From Tenacibaculum jejuense (GTDB taxonomy: Bacteria > Bacteroidota > Bacteroidia > Flavobacteriales > Flavobacteriaceae), in contig NZ_LT899436.1 of the NCBI RefSeq assembly GCF_900198195.1, positions 3,625,001-3,689,000 of the forward strand: a stretch of 64,000 nucleotides of DNA. The letters are read 5' to 3'. The notes beneath the pieces were generated by a model. It ran no database searches. It saw only the letters and a list, made by a program, of their open reading frames with translations, and had not been told where the DNA came from. Below are positions 8,975 through 16,242 of the stretch, in pieces. The position numbers and the translations under genes were made by a program. How positions within the stretch are numbered: the first letter of the stretch is position 1; the number at the start of each line of letters is the position of its first letter.

Positions 8975-9088
8975 AGTATATTACGTTTTACTTAAAAAGA
9001 ATTTAACTATTCCTTAATATTAGGACTGCTAAAATACAGATTCTGCAATTACAAACCAAAAAAAGACTTGTAAATTGAAAAATACATA

Positions 9089-9108
9089 AAAAGAAAACGT
9101 TTTCTTTT
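9089..9108. promoter_or_regulatory. Perfect 20-bp palindrome in divergent promoter region (candidate operator)
   Basis: The site aaaagaaaacgttttctttt is a perfect inverted repeat with central AAACGTTT, the core seen in many LacI-family operators. It lies 115 bp upstream of the leucine dehydrogenase start and 43 bp upstream of the ABC transporter start, between divergent genes. Reading it as an operator is inference. A T-rich hairpin role is less likely because no gene ends here. Confidence 0.5.
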
Positions 9109-9150
9109 ACATATAAACAAAAAACACACTCAATAATTATATAATATAAA

Positions 9151-10905
9151 TTGAAAGCCTTACAATACTTAAATAAATATTTCATAAAATATAAGTGGAG
9201 ACTGCTTATTGGAATTCTTATTACTGTACTATCCAAGTTATTAGCACTAAAAATACCTGAGATCATAAAGAACTCTTTAAATATTGTTGAAGAATATTTA
9301 AATGGTGAAACGACAGATTTATCTATGGTTAAAGAGCAGCTTTTTTACAATATTTTAATCATAGTTGGTATTACTTTACTCGCTGGTTTTTTCACTTTTT
9401 TAATGCGACAAACCATTATTGTTATGTCTCGATTAATTGAATTTGACTTGAAAAATGAAATTTACGAGCAGTATCAAAAATTATCAGTTAATTTTTACAA
9501 AAAAAATAGAACTGGTGATTTGATGAATCGTATTTCTGAAGACGTTTCAAAAGTTAGAATGTATTTTGGACCAGCAATTATGTATTCATTAAATATGATT
9601 GTCTTATTTACCATTGGTTTTTCTAAAATGTTAAAAACAGACGTACAACTTACATTGTATACTTTAATACCTTTCCCTGTGTTGTCTGTATCTATTTTCA
9701 TTTTAAGTAAACAGATTAATAAAAGAACAACGATAGTACAAGAATACCTTTCTAAACTTACCACATTTAACCAAGAGTTTTTCTCTGGAATCAATGTGGT
9801 GAAATCTTATGTTATTGAGAAATCAGTTTTAAATAACTTTAATGAACTTGCTGATAAAGCTAAAGAGAAAAATATCGAGTTATCTAAGATTCAAGCATTA
9901 TTCTTTCCTTTAATGATATTGTTAATTGGTATCAGCAATATTTTAGTGTTATATATAGGAGGAAAACAATACATAGCTGGAGAAATTAAAATCGGTGTTA
10001 TCGCTGAGTTTATCTTATATGTTAACATTTTAACTTGGCCTGTAGCTGTTGTGGGATGGGTAACCTCAATTGTTCAGCAAGCAGAAGCTTCACAACAAAG
10101 AATTAATGAATTTCTACAACAAGTACCTGAAATTAGAAACTTTAATAATTCAAAAACAGATGTAAACGGAAAAATACAGTTTAAAGATGTTTCTTTAACT
10201 TATGACGACACAAACATTACTGCTTTAAACAAAATTTCTTTTGATGTTAATAAAGGGGAAACTATAGCTATTATGGGAAAAACTGGAAGCGGAAAATCCT
10301 CTATTGCAAATTTAGTTTCAAGAATGTATGATACCACAGAAGGAACAATACTTATCGATGATCAACCTATAAAAGACTTAAACTTAAATGATATTAGAGA
10401 CCAAATAGGTTTTGTGCCGCAAGATCCTTTTTTATTTTCTGACACTATTGAAAACAATATCAAATTTGGTAAAAATGATGCAACTCAAGATGAAATTGTT
10501 GAAGCAGCTAAAAATGCTGTAATACACAATAATATTTCTGGTTTTACAAATGGATACCAAACTATTTTAGGAGAAAGAGGTGTTACACTTTCGGGAGGAC
10601 AAAAACAACGTACTTCTATAGCTAGAGCTATTATCAAAGATCCTAAAATTTTAATTTTTGATGATTGTTTATCTGCCGTAGACACTGAAACTGAAGAGAA
10701 AATTCTTAGTAACTTGCAACGAATTTCCAAAGACAAAACTACTTTCATTATTAGCCACAGAGTATCATCTGCCAAAAACGCTGATAAAATCATAGTTTTA
10801 GACGAAGGAAAAATCATCGAACAAGGGTCTCATAATCAATTAATAAATCAAAAAGGAATTTATAATTCACTATATGAACAACAACTTTTAGAAAAAGAAA
10901 TTTAG
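9151..10905 (+). CDS. ABC exporter, fused permease/ATP-binding protein
   Basis: This 584-aa half-transporter starts at a TTG codon; no suitable ATG lies near. Residues ~1-315 hold six transmembrane helices (ABC_membrane type 1) with the loop GDLMNRISEDVSKVR. Residues ~340-584 are the nucleotide-binding domain: Walker A GKTGSGKSS, Q-loop FVPQDPFLFSDTI, signature LSGGQKQR, Walker B LIFDDCLSAVD and switch His in FIISHR. It probably forms a homodimer exporting a lipid, drug or peptide; the family does not fix the substrate. It stands alone, divergent from leucine dehydrogenase. Confidence 0.92.
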   Translation: MKALQYLNKYFIKYKWRLLIGILITVLSKLLALKIPEIIKNSLNIVEEYLNGETTDLSMVKEQLFYNILIIVGITLLAGFFTFLMRQTIIVMSRLIEFDLKNEIYEQYQKLSVNFYKKNRTGDLMNRISEDVSKVRMYFGPAIMYSLNMIVLFTIGFSKMLKTDVQLTLYTLIPFPVLSVSIFILSKQINKRTTIVQEYLSKLTTFNQEFFSGINVVKSYVIEKSVLNNFNELADKAKEKNIELSKIQALFFPLMILLIGISNILVLYIGGKQYIAGEIKIGVIAEFILYVNILTWPVAVVGWVTSIVQQAEASQQRINEFLQQVPEIRNFNNSKTDVNGKIQFKDVSLTYDDTNITALNKISFDVNKGETIAIMGKTGSGKSSIANLVSRMYDTTEGTILIDDQPIKDLNLNDIRDQIGFVPQDPFLFSDTIENNIKFGKNDATQDEIVEAAKNAVIHNNISGFTNGYQTILGERGVTLSGGQKQRTSIARAIIKDPKILIFDDCLSAVDTETEEKILSNLQRISKDKTTFIISHRVSSAKNADKIIVLDEGKIIEQGSHNQLINQKGIYNSLYEQQLLEKEI

Positions 10906-10935
10906 TGTTTTGTATGCATAAGTGAAATATTTTGT

Positions 10936-10943
10936 TAGATTTG
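10936..10943 (+). promoter_or_regulatory. Candidate Bacteroidota -7 promoter element upstream of the DUF3276 gene
   Basis: TAGATTTG matches the Bacteroidota -7 consensus TAnnTTTG and lies 42 bp before the ATG at 10986. A TTTG at 10909-10912 could serve as the -33 element, though the 23-nt spacing is longer than usual. Confidence 0.45.
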
Positions 10944-10985
10944 TTAGTGAAAAAAACAATTAACTAGTATTTTAAGATTTGAATT

Positions 10986-11345
10986 ATGGGCGAGAGAGTT
11001 GAACAAGAAGAGATCTTTTCACAGGTATTAAGAGCAGGAAGAAGAACGTATTTTTTTGACGTTAGAGCAACCAAAGCTGACGACTATTACTTAACAGTAA
11101 CTGAAAGTAAAAAATTTACACATGATGATGGATCTTTCCATTATCAAAAACATAAAATTTATCTTTATAAAGAAGATTTTAACGATTTTAAAGAGATGTT
11201 AAACAAAGCAACTGACTACATTGTTACTCAAAAAGGTAGCGAAGTAATTAGTGAAAGACATCAAAAAGATTTTAAAAAGAGTACTGAAAGTTTTGTAGAA
11301 CAAACTGCAGAGAGTTTTACAGACGTTTCATTCGACGATATATAA
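10986..11345 (+). CDS. DUF3276 (PUR-like nucleic-acid-binding) protein
   Basis: This 119-aa cytoplasmic protein shows RAGRRTYFFDVRATKADDYY followed by LTVTESKK and HKIYLYKEDFNDF, the single PUR-alpha-type domain of the DUF3276 family common in Bacteroidota. Family members bind single-stranded DNA or RNA. The last ~30 residues are acidic and poorly conserved. It is a single-gene unit with a good promoter candidate and a terminator shared with the convergent menF gene. Confidence 0.9.
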   Translation: MGERVEQEEIFSQVLRAGRRTYFFDVRATKADDYYLTVTESKKFTHDDGSFHYQKHKIYLYKEDFNDFKEMLNKATDYIVTQKGSEVISERHQKDFKKSTESFVEQTAESFTDVSFDDI

Positions 11346-11377
11346 ACGATTTAGTTCAAATTCAATTTACACAATGT

Positions 11378-11417
11378 AAAACCGCTAATTAACTACAATA
11401 GTTTCATTAGTGGTTTT
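11378..11417. terminator. Bidirectional terminator between DUF3276 and isochorismate synthase genes
   Basis: A 12-position stem (11378-11389 with 11406-11417, including one G:T-type mismatch) is flanked by A- and T-rich DNA. It lies between two convergent genes and can serve both strands. Confidence 0.7.
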
Positions 11418-11422
11418 TATTT

Positions 11423-12475
11423 TTATGATAGAACTCGTTTCATTGCTAAAGATTTTACTTTAGTTTCCTCCCACTCTTTTTCTGGATCACTATCTTTTGT
11501 AATCCCTCCTCCAATATAAAGAATAGCTTTATCTTCTTTTATTTGCATACATCTGAGATTTACATATAGACTAGAAAATCTCGTGTTGTTTTCGGTAAGA
11601 TTCAATTCACCTAAAAAACCCGTGTAAAAACTTCGATCATAATTTTCATTCTTTAGTATAAATGATTTTGATTCTTCCTTTGGAAATCCGCAAACAGCAG
11701 GTGTAGGGTGCAAAACTTTAATCACACTTTTTATATCATATTTGGCACGACCAGATATCTTAGTTCGTAAGTGGAGTAAGTTTCCAATTTTAATAGTCTC
11801 TAAATTATCCACAGTCAAATACTCGCTTTCCTCTCTAAGTTTTTCAGTTATATAATCTGTAACTAATTGCTGTTCATCTAGCTCCTTTTCTCCCCAAGAA
11901 GTTTCTTTTTCAGGATTATAAATTTGTGTTCCAGCTAATGACATTGTAGAAAATTCATTGTCTTTAATATCTAATAAAGTTTCTGGTGTTGCTCCCATCC
12001 ATAATCCTACTTTTGGATGAAACCACAGATAACAAAAAGCTGTTGGATAATTCACCAATAACCTTTGATAAACAGTTATAGCATCAAAATCCTTTAACAA
12101 TACCTCTTCATCTCTAGACAATACTACTTTTTTAAATTGATTGTTCTTAATAGCATTTATAGCATCTTTTACCAAATCAATATGAATATCCGCTTTATTT
12201 TTAAGTGAATCACTTTCAAACACAACCTTAGAATTATCTGACAAATCATCCAAGTTTTCATGAATAACTTCCGACTCATTCAAAGGAATTAAAATAGATG
12301 ATTTAGTATTATCGAAAGGAGCAAAAACAAAACCCTCTTCATCAAATTCATTTGAAAAAAACAAAGTAGTATTTTTCTGAAAAAAACTTTGTACTTGTTT
12401 AGAGTTTGGTTTTCTGTAAACCACAAAAGGTAAATTATCTTGTAAAGACAATTTTATTTTTTTAAATATTTTCAA
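11423..12475 (-). CDS. menF: Isochorismate synthase (chorismate-binding enzyme, MenF type)
   Basis: This 350-aa chorismate-binding enzyme probably converts chorismate to isochorismate for menaquinone. Visible family motifs are KVVLSRDEEV, MGATPETLL, the PTPAVCGFPKE loop, YDRSFYTGFLGEL and the terminal Mg-binding part GGGITKDSDPEKEWEETK. It overlaps the end of the alpha/beta hydrolase gene by 4 bp and lies downstream of a hotdog thioesterase, an arrangement expected for menaquinone synthesis. Isochorismate synthases for siderophores share the fold, but no siderophore gene is nearby. Confidence 0.85.
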   Translation of the reverse strand: MKIFKKIKLSLQDNLPFVVYRKPNSKQVQSFFQKNTTLFFSNEFDEEGFVFAPFDNTKSSILIPLNESEVIHENLDDLSDNSKVVFESDSLKNKADIHIDLVKDAINAIKNNQFKKVVLSRDEEVLLKDFDAITVYQRLLVNYPTAFCYLWFHPKVGLWMGATPETLLDIKDNEFSTMSLAGTQIYNPEKETSWGEKELDEQQLVTDYITEKLREESEYLTVDNLETIKIGNLLHLRTKISGRAKYDIKSVIKVLHPTPAVCGFPKEESKSFILKNENYDRSFYTGFLGELNLTENNTRFSSLYVNLRCMQIKEDKAILYIGGGITKDSDPEKEWEETKVKSLAMKRVLS

Positions 12476-13317
12476 TCTAAAATCTTTAAAAATTGATTTT
12501 TAATCGTTTCAAAATTAGACCAAACTAACCCATGATTAGCTTTATCTATTGTTACTAACTTAAATTGATCTTCTGGAAATTGATCTTCCAATAATTTTGA
12601 ATTTTCATAAGGTACAATCCAATCTCCAGAACCGTGTATGCTGACAACTTTATTAGGTGTACTTTCCCAATCGCCTTCAAAATGTTTCAAATCTTTTTTA
12701 TGAGAAAGTTTTTCTTTAGACGCTTCTTTCCAAATTCTTGGAACCAGCCAACGTGTTAATTTCCATTTGTAAAAATTAATCATCCAAGGCATTGGTTCTA
12801 CGCTACTATGGACAGCAGGCGCTAATAAAATAATTTTTTTAACCTTTTCCTTAACAGCCAAAGCTATTGGTCCGCCATAAGAATACCCAACTAAAATAGT
12901 TTTTTCAGAAGGTAAATTACTTATCACATCTTTTAACATATTCCTTTCAAAATTGATGCTTTCTTGTACGTGATTTTCATCGTTGTAATTATAACCTATT
13001 CTATCATAAGCAATCATATTACATTTAGTCTGCAAATCTCTATCCGATATATATTTTGAAAAATCGTTAATCGATCCAATTGTACCATGAACAAAAACCA
13101 TTGTTGGTAAAGAATCATTAACTATTAATGAAAGCTTTCTATAATTAAAACCATTGTATGTTTCACTTGTTAGAACTGGCTTTACAAGACTATTTTCATA
13201 AGCTTCAAGAATTTTAGCATCAGGTTTTGGAGCAGTAAAAATTCTGAAAGCAAAATATAATCCTACAACAATTAAAATAATAATTACACCAACTATTTTA
13301 AGCACTTTCTTAAGCAT
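12472..13317 (-). CDS. Membrane-anchored alpha/beta hydrolase
   Basis: This 281-aa protein has an N-terminal membrane anchor (residues ~4-26) and an alpha/beta hydrolase fold facing the periplasm. The oxyanion-hole segment is MVFVHGTIGSI, the nucleophile elbow is GYSYGG, and the acid and base appear in GSGDWIVP and ANHGLVW. Substrate is unknown. It overlaps menF by 4 bp and the thioesterase gene by 8 bp, so the three are co-translated. A MenH-like role is conceivable from position, but the anchor argues against a soluble menaquinone enzyme. Confidence 0.75.
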   Translation of the reverse strand: MLKKVLKIVGVIIILIVVGLYFAFRIFTAPKPDAKILEAYENSLVKPVLTSETYNGFNYRKLSLIVNDSLPTMVFVHGTIGSINDFSKYISDRDLQTKCNMIAYDRIGYNYNDENHVQESINFERNMLKDVISNLPSEKTILVGYSYGGPIALAVKEKVKKIILLAPAVHSSVEPMPWMINFYKWKLTRWLVPRIWKEASKEKLSHKKDLKHFEGDWESTPNKVVSIHGSGDWIVPYENSKLLEDQFPEDQFKLVTIDKANHGLVWSNFETIKNQFLKILD

Positions 13318-13738
13318 TATTTTTACTTTTATCTAAAATGATATTTGTGAGTTTGCATATGGAAATGAGATTATCTTCTTCATCTGTGATTTTAACTTCC
13401 CACAAATGTGTTGTTTTTCCTTTATGAATAGGTAGTGCAGTAGCATAAACCACACCATCTTTCTTACTTTTAAGATGATTTACACTCAATTCAATTCCTT
13501 TTACAACTTTATCTTTTTCTTTTAAAAAAAATAAAGAAGCAACACTTCCTACTGTTTCTGCTAAAGCTGCAGAAGCTCCTCCGTGTAAAATCCCAAAAGG
13601 CTGATGAACAGTGGAATTCACTGGCATTTTTGCTGTTATTGATTCTTCTCCAACAGCAACAAACTCTATACTTAGAGTTTCCATTAGTGTATTTTTATTG
13701 TAAGAATTGAGTCTTTGTAAGGTTTCTTCTAAATTCAT
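13310..13738 (-). CDS. PaaI/MenI-type hotdog acyl-CoA thioesterase
   Basis: The start was placed at the ATG at 13738-13736, giving about 142 aa beginning MNLEETLQRLN; an upstream extension to 13819 adds an unlikely hydrophobic leader that overlaps a divergent gene. The hotdog signature FGILHGGASAALAETVGS contains the conserved His and Glu/catalytic region, and the GKTTHLWEVKITDEEDNLI segment is typical of PaaI/MenI. Next to menF it could be the DHNA-CoA thioesterase MenI, inferred from position. It is the first gene of the minus-strand cluster. Confidence 0.82.
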   Translation of the reverse strand: MNLEETLQRLNSYNKNTLMETLSIEFVAVGEESITAKMPVNSTVHQPFGILHGGASAALAETVGSVASLFFLKEKDKVVKGIELSVNHLKSKKDGVVYATALPIHKGKTTHLWEVKITDEEDNLISICKLTNIILDKSKNNA

Positions 13739-13783
13739 TTTTGATAAAAATATCAATATAAAATTATGGAGGATAAAAATACG

Positions 13784-13791
13784 TATTTTTG
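13784..13791 (+). promoter_or_regulatory. Candidate -7 element for the pRiA4b-like gene, within a 16-bp palindrome
   Basis: TATTTTTG fits the TAnnTTTG element and lies 20 bp before the ATG at 13812. It overlaps a perfect 16-bp palindrome, aaaaatacgtattttt, at 13775-13790 between the divergent thioesterase and pRiA4b-like genes. No clear -33 TTTG is seen. Confidence 0.35.
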
Positions 13792-13811
13792 TAGTGATTA
13801 AAAATTGAATA

Positions 13812-14312
13812 ATGTACAAAGTTCGAGTAATATTAGACGTAGAAGAAGATGTGATTAGAACATTAGTTGTAGATGAGCATCAAACATTAGAAAAGCTACA
13901 TATACAAATAGCAAATGCTTTTGGTTTCGATGGAAATGAAATGGCTTCTTTTTACACTAGTGATAACGGTTGGAATCAAGGAGAAGAAATACCTCTTTTC
14001 AACATGTCGGAAACTGGTGTAGGTTTATCTATGACCACTTGTATTTTAAATGAAATTTTACCTCACCAAAATGATAAATTAATTTATGTCTATGATTTTC
14101 TTGAAATGTGGACATTCTATGTGGAAGTAATTGAAAAAACAGAAGAAAAAATTTCTGAGACAAAAATTATTTTAAGCGTTGGAGATGTTCCTAAAGAAGC
14201 TCCAAATAAAGTTTTTGAATCTGATAAAATCGATGATGATTTTGATTCTGAATTCAACGATTCCTTTAATGATTTTGATAATATTGATGATATTGACTTT
14301 GACAAATATTAG
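13812..14312 (+). CDS. Plasmid pRiA4b ORF-3-like family protein
   Basis: This 166-aa cytoplasmic protein begins MYKVRVILDVEEDVIRT and has HIQIANAFGFDGNEMASFYT, followed by LIYVYDFLEMWTFYVEVIE, the pattern of the pRiA4b ORF-3 (PF07929-type) fold. The family's function is unknown. The C-terminal ~35 residues are very rich in Asp, Asn and Phe and look disordered. It stands alone, divergent from the menaquinone-type cluster. Confidence 0.8.
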   Translation: MYKVRVILDVEEDVIRTLVVDEHQTLEKLHIQIANAFGFDGNEMASFYTSDNGWNQGEEIPLFNMSETGVGLSMTTCILNEILPHQNDKLIYVYDFLEMWTFYVEVIEKTEEKISETKIILSVGDVPKEAPNKVFESDKIDDDFDSEFNDSFNDFDNIDDIDFDKY

Positions 14313-14435
14313 ACAATAATATTCTTAATTTCAAAACATTACTAAAATTTAAAATTTTATTTTTTTACTTAGCTAAGCTTGTTAATAGTAACAATTTGGT
14401 ATCTTGTTCGTCATATAAGAAATTAACTAAACTTT

Positions 14436-15338
14436 TTGCGATTGGATACTATCTTATCAATTAAAAATCTCGACAAGAAATTTGGACGAGTTCATGCGGT
14501 GAAAAATCTTTCTTTTGATATAGAAAAAGGAAATGTATACGGAATATTAGGACCTAATGGAAGTGGTAAATCTACAACTCTAGGTATTATTTTAAACGTT
14601 GTTAATAAAACTTCTGGAGAATTCTCTTGGTTTAATGGAGCAATGTCTACACACGAAGCTTTAAAAAAAGTAGGGGCAATTATTGAGCGACCAAACTTTT
14701 ATCCTTACATGACAGCAGTTCAAAACTTAGAGCTTATCTGTAAAATTAAAGGAGTTTCTAAAGAAAATGTAAATGATAAATTAAAAGTCGTTAACTTATT
14801 TGAGCGCAGACACAGTAAGTTCAAAACCTATTCTTTAGGAATGAAACAACGACTTGCTATTGCTTCAGCATTGCTTAACGATCCAGAAATTTTAATCTTA
14901 GATGAACCAACTAACGGATTAGACCCTCAAGGGATTCATGAAATTAGACAAATCATAAAGAAAATTGCTAAAAATGGAACTACGATTTTACTTGCTTCAC
15001 ATTTACTTGATGAAGTAGAAAAAGTGTGCTCTCATGTAGTTGTTATTAGAAAAGGAGAAAAACTATATAGCGGACGTGTAGAAAACATGGTGGCTTCTAA
15101 TGGAATTATTGAAGTTAAAACTGATGGTGACCAAGAAGCTCTAGTTAATGCTTTAAAAAACTATTATGATATTGCTACTGTTAATGTTGAAGACAATTTA
15201 ATTATTGCTCGTTTAGAAAACGAAACTTCTGCAACTGACATCAATCGATACTTGTTTGAAAAAGGAATTATCGTTTCTCACTTAGTTAAACGAAAGCCTA
15301 GCCTTGAAGAACAATTCCTTAACCTTACTAACTACTAA
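14436..15338 (+). CDS. ABC transporter ATP-binding protein (ABC-2 type system)
   Basis: This ~300-aa nucleotide-binding protein shows Walker A GPNGSGKST, signature YSLGMKQRLAIASALL, Walker B LILDEPTNGLDPQG and switch His in LLASHLLDEV. A ~75-aa C-terminal extension is typical of ABC-2/NatA-type exporters. The start is a TTG, either 14436 or 14442; the second gives MDTILSIKNLDKKFG, which fits the family better. It pairs with the permease gene 10 bp downstream. The substrate is unknown. Confidence 0.9.
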   Translation: MRLDTILSIKNLDKKFGRVHAVKNLSFDIEKGNVYGILGPNGSGKSTTLGIILNVVNKTSGEFSWFNGAMSTHEALKKVGAIIERPNFYPYMTAVQNLELICKIKGVSKENVNDKLKVVNLFERRHSKFKTYSLGMKQRLAIASALLNDPEILILDEPTNGLDPQGIHEIRQIIKKIAKNGTTILLASHLLDEVEKVCSHVVVIRKGEKLYSGRVENMVASNGIIEVKTDGDQEALVNALKNYYDIATVNVEDNLIIARLENETSATDINRYLFEKGIIVSHLVKRKPSLEEQFLNLTNY

Positions 15339-15348
15339 AAAAATTACT

Positions 15349-16197
15349 ATGCTACGTCTTTTACAAATAGAATTTCATAAACTAATGCACAATCGTGCAA
15401 GTAAAGTTTTATCACTAATATATTTCGGACTATTGACTTCAATAGCACTAATCGCTGCTATTAAATTTAATATAGGTCCTATAAAGTTTCATTTAGCCGA
15501 TCAAGGTATTTTTAACTTTCCTTATATATGGCATTTTAACACTTACATTGCTGCTATTTTAAAATTTTTCCTTCTATTAGTTATCGTATCAATGATGGCT
15601 AACGAATATAGCTATAAAACCCTGAAACAAAACCTCATAGACGGACTAAGCAAAAAAGAATTTATACTTTCTAAATTCTACACCGTTATAGCCTTTGCTT
15701 TAATTTCTACAATATTTGTTTTTGTAGTTTCATTGGTATTAGGATTAATTTATTCAGACTTTAATGAGATAAGCATTATTCTTTCAGACTTAGAATATTT
15801 GTTAGCATTCTTCATAAAGTTAGTAGGATTCTTTTCATTCGGTTTATTCTTAGGTATTTTAATTAAACGATCTGCTTTTGCAGTTGCTGGAATGATTGTT
15901 TGGCTAGTTGTAGAGAGTTTATTTAAAGGATATTTATTATGGAATTTTAAACATTTAAAACAACAAGCTTTTTCTCACGCGAATGAAATCATGCAGTTTT
16001 TTCCTTTAGAAGCTATATCTAATTTAATACGTGAACCTTTTACCAGACTTGGAGCTGTAAAATCAGTTGCGCGTCAAATTGGAGAGGATATTGTAGTAGA
16101 TCATTCAGTGCGTTACACAGACATAATTATCGTTTTATTTTGGACTGCTTTGTTTGTTTATCTTTCTTACGCCTTGTTAAAAAAGCGTGATTTATAG
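15349..16197 (+). CDS. ABC-2 type permease
   Basis: The start was chosen at the ATG at 15349 (282 aa, beginning MLRLLQIEFHKLMHNR) rather than an upstream in-frame codon that overlaps the ATPase gene. About six hydrophobic helices follow an N-terminal amphipathic segment, and SMMANEYSYKTLKQNLIDGL is the cytoplasmic coupling-type helix of ABC-2 permeases. It is the membrane partner of the upstream ATPase in the inner membrane; the cargo is unknown. Confidence 0.87.
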   Translation: MLRLLQIEFHKLMHNRASKVLSLIYFGLLTSIALIAAIKFNIGPIKFHLADQGIFNFPYIWHFNTYIAAILKFFLLLVIVSMMANEYSYKTLKQNLIDGLSKKEFILSKFYTVIAFALISTIFVFVVSLVLGLIYSDFNEISIILSDLEYLLAFFIKLVGFFSFGLFLGILIKRSAFAVAGMIVWLVVESLFKGYLLWNFKHLKQQAFSHANEIMQFFPLEAISNLIREPFTRLGAVKSVARQIGEDIVVDHSVRYTDIIIVLFWTALFVYLSYALLKKRDL

Positions 16198-16242
16198 GTA
16201 GTTTTCCTTATTTTTGATCTCCTCTAATTGGGACGTTCAAAA

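Noticed and set aside
9003..9266. Minus-strand frame of 87 codons in the leucine dehydrogenase/ABC transporter gap
   Set aside because: It overlaps the start of the ABC transporter, has Cys/Phe-rich content typical of antisense AT-rich DNA, and spans the palindrome and promoter region.
13739..13819. N-terminal extension of the hotdog thioesterase
   Set aside because: It would overlap the start of a divergent gene and add a hydrophobic leader not expected for a cytoplasmic thioesterase.
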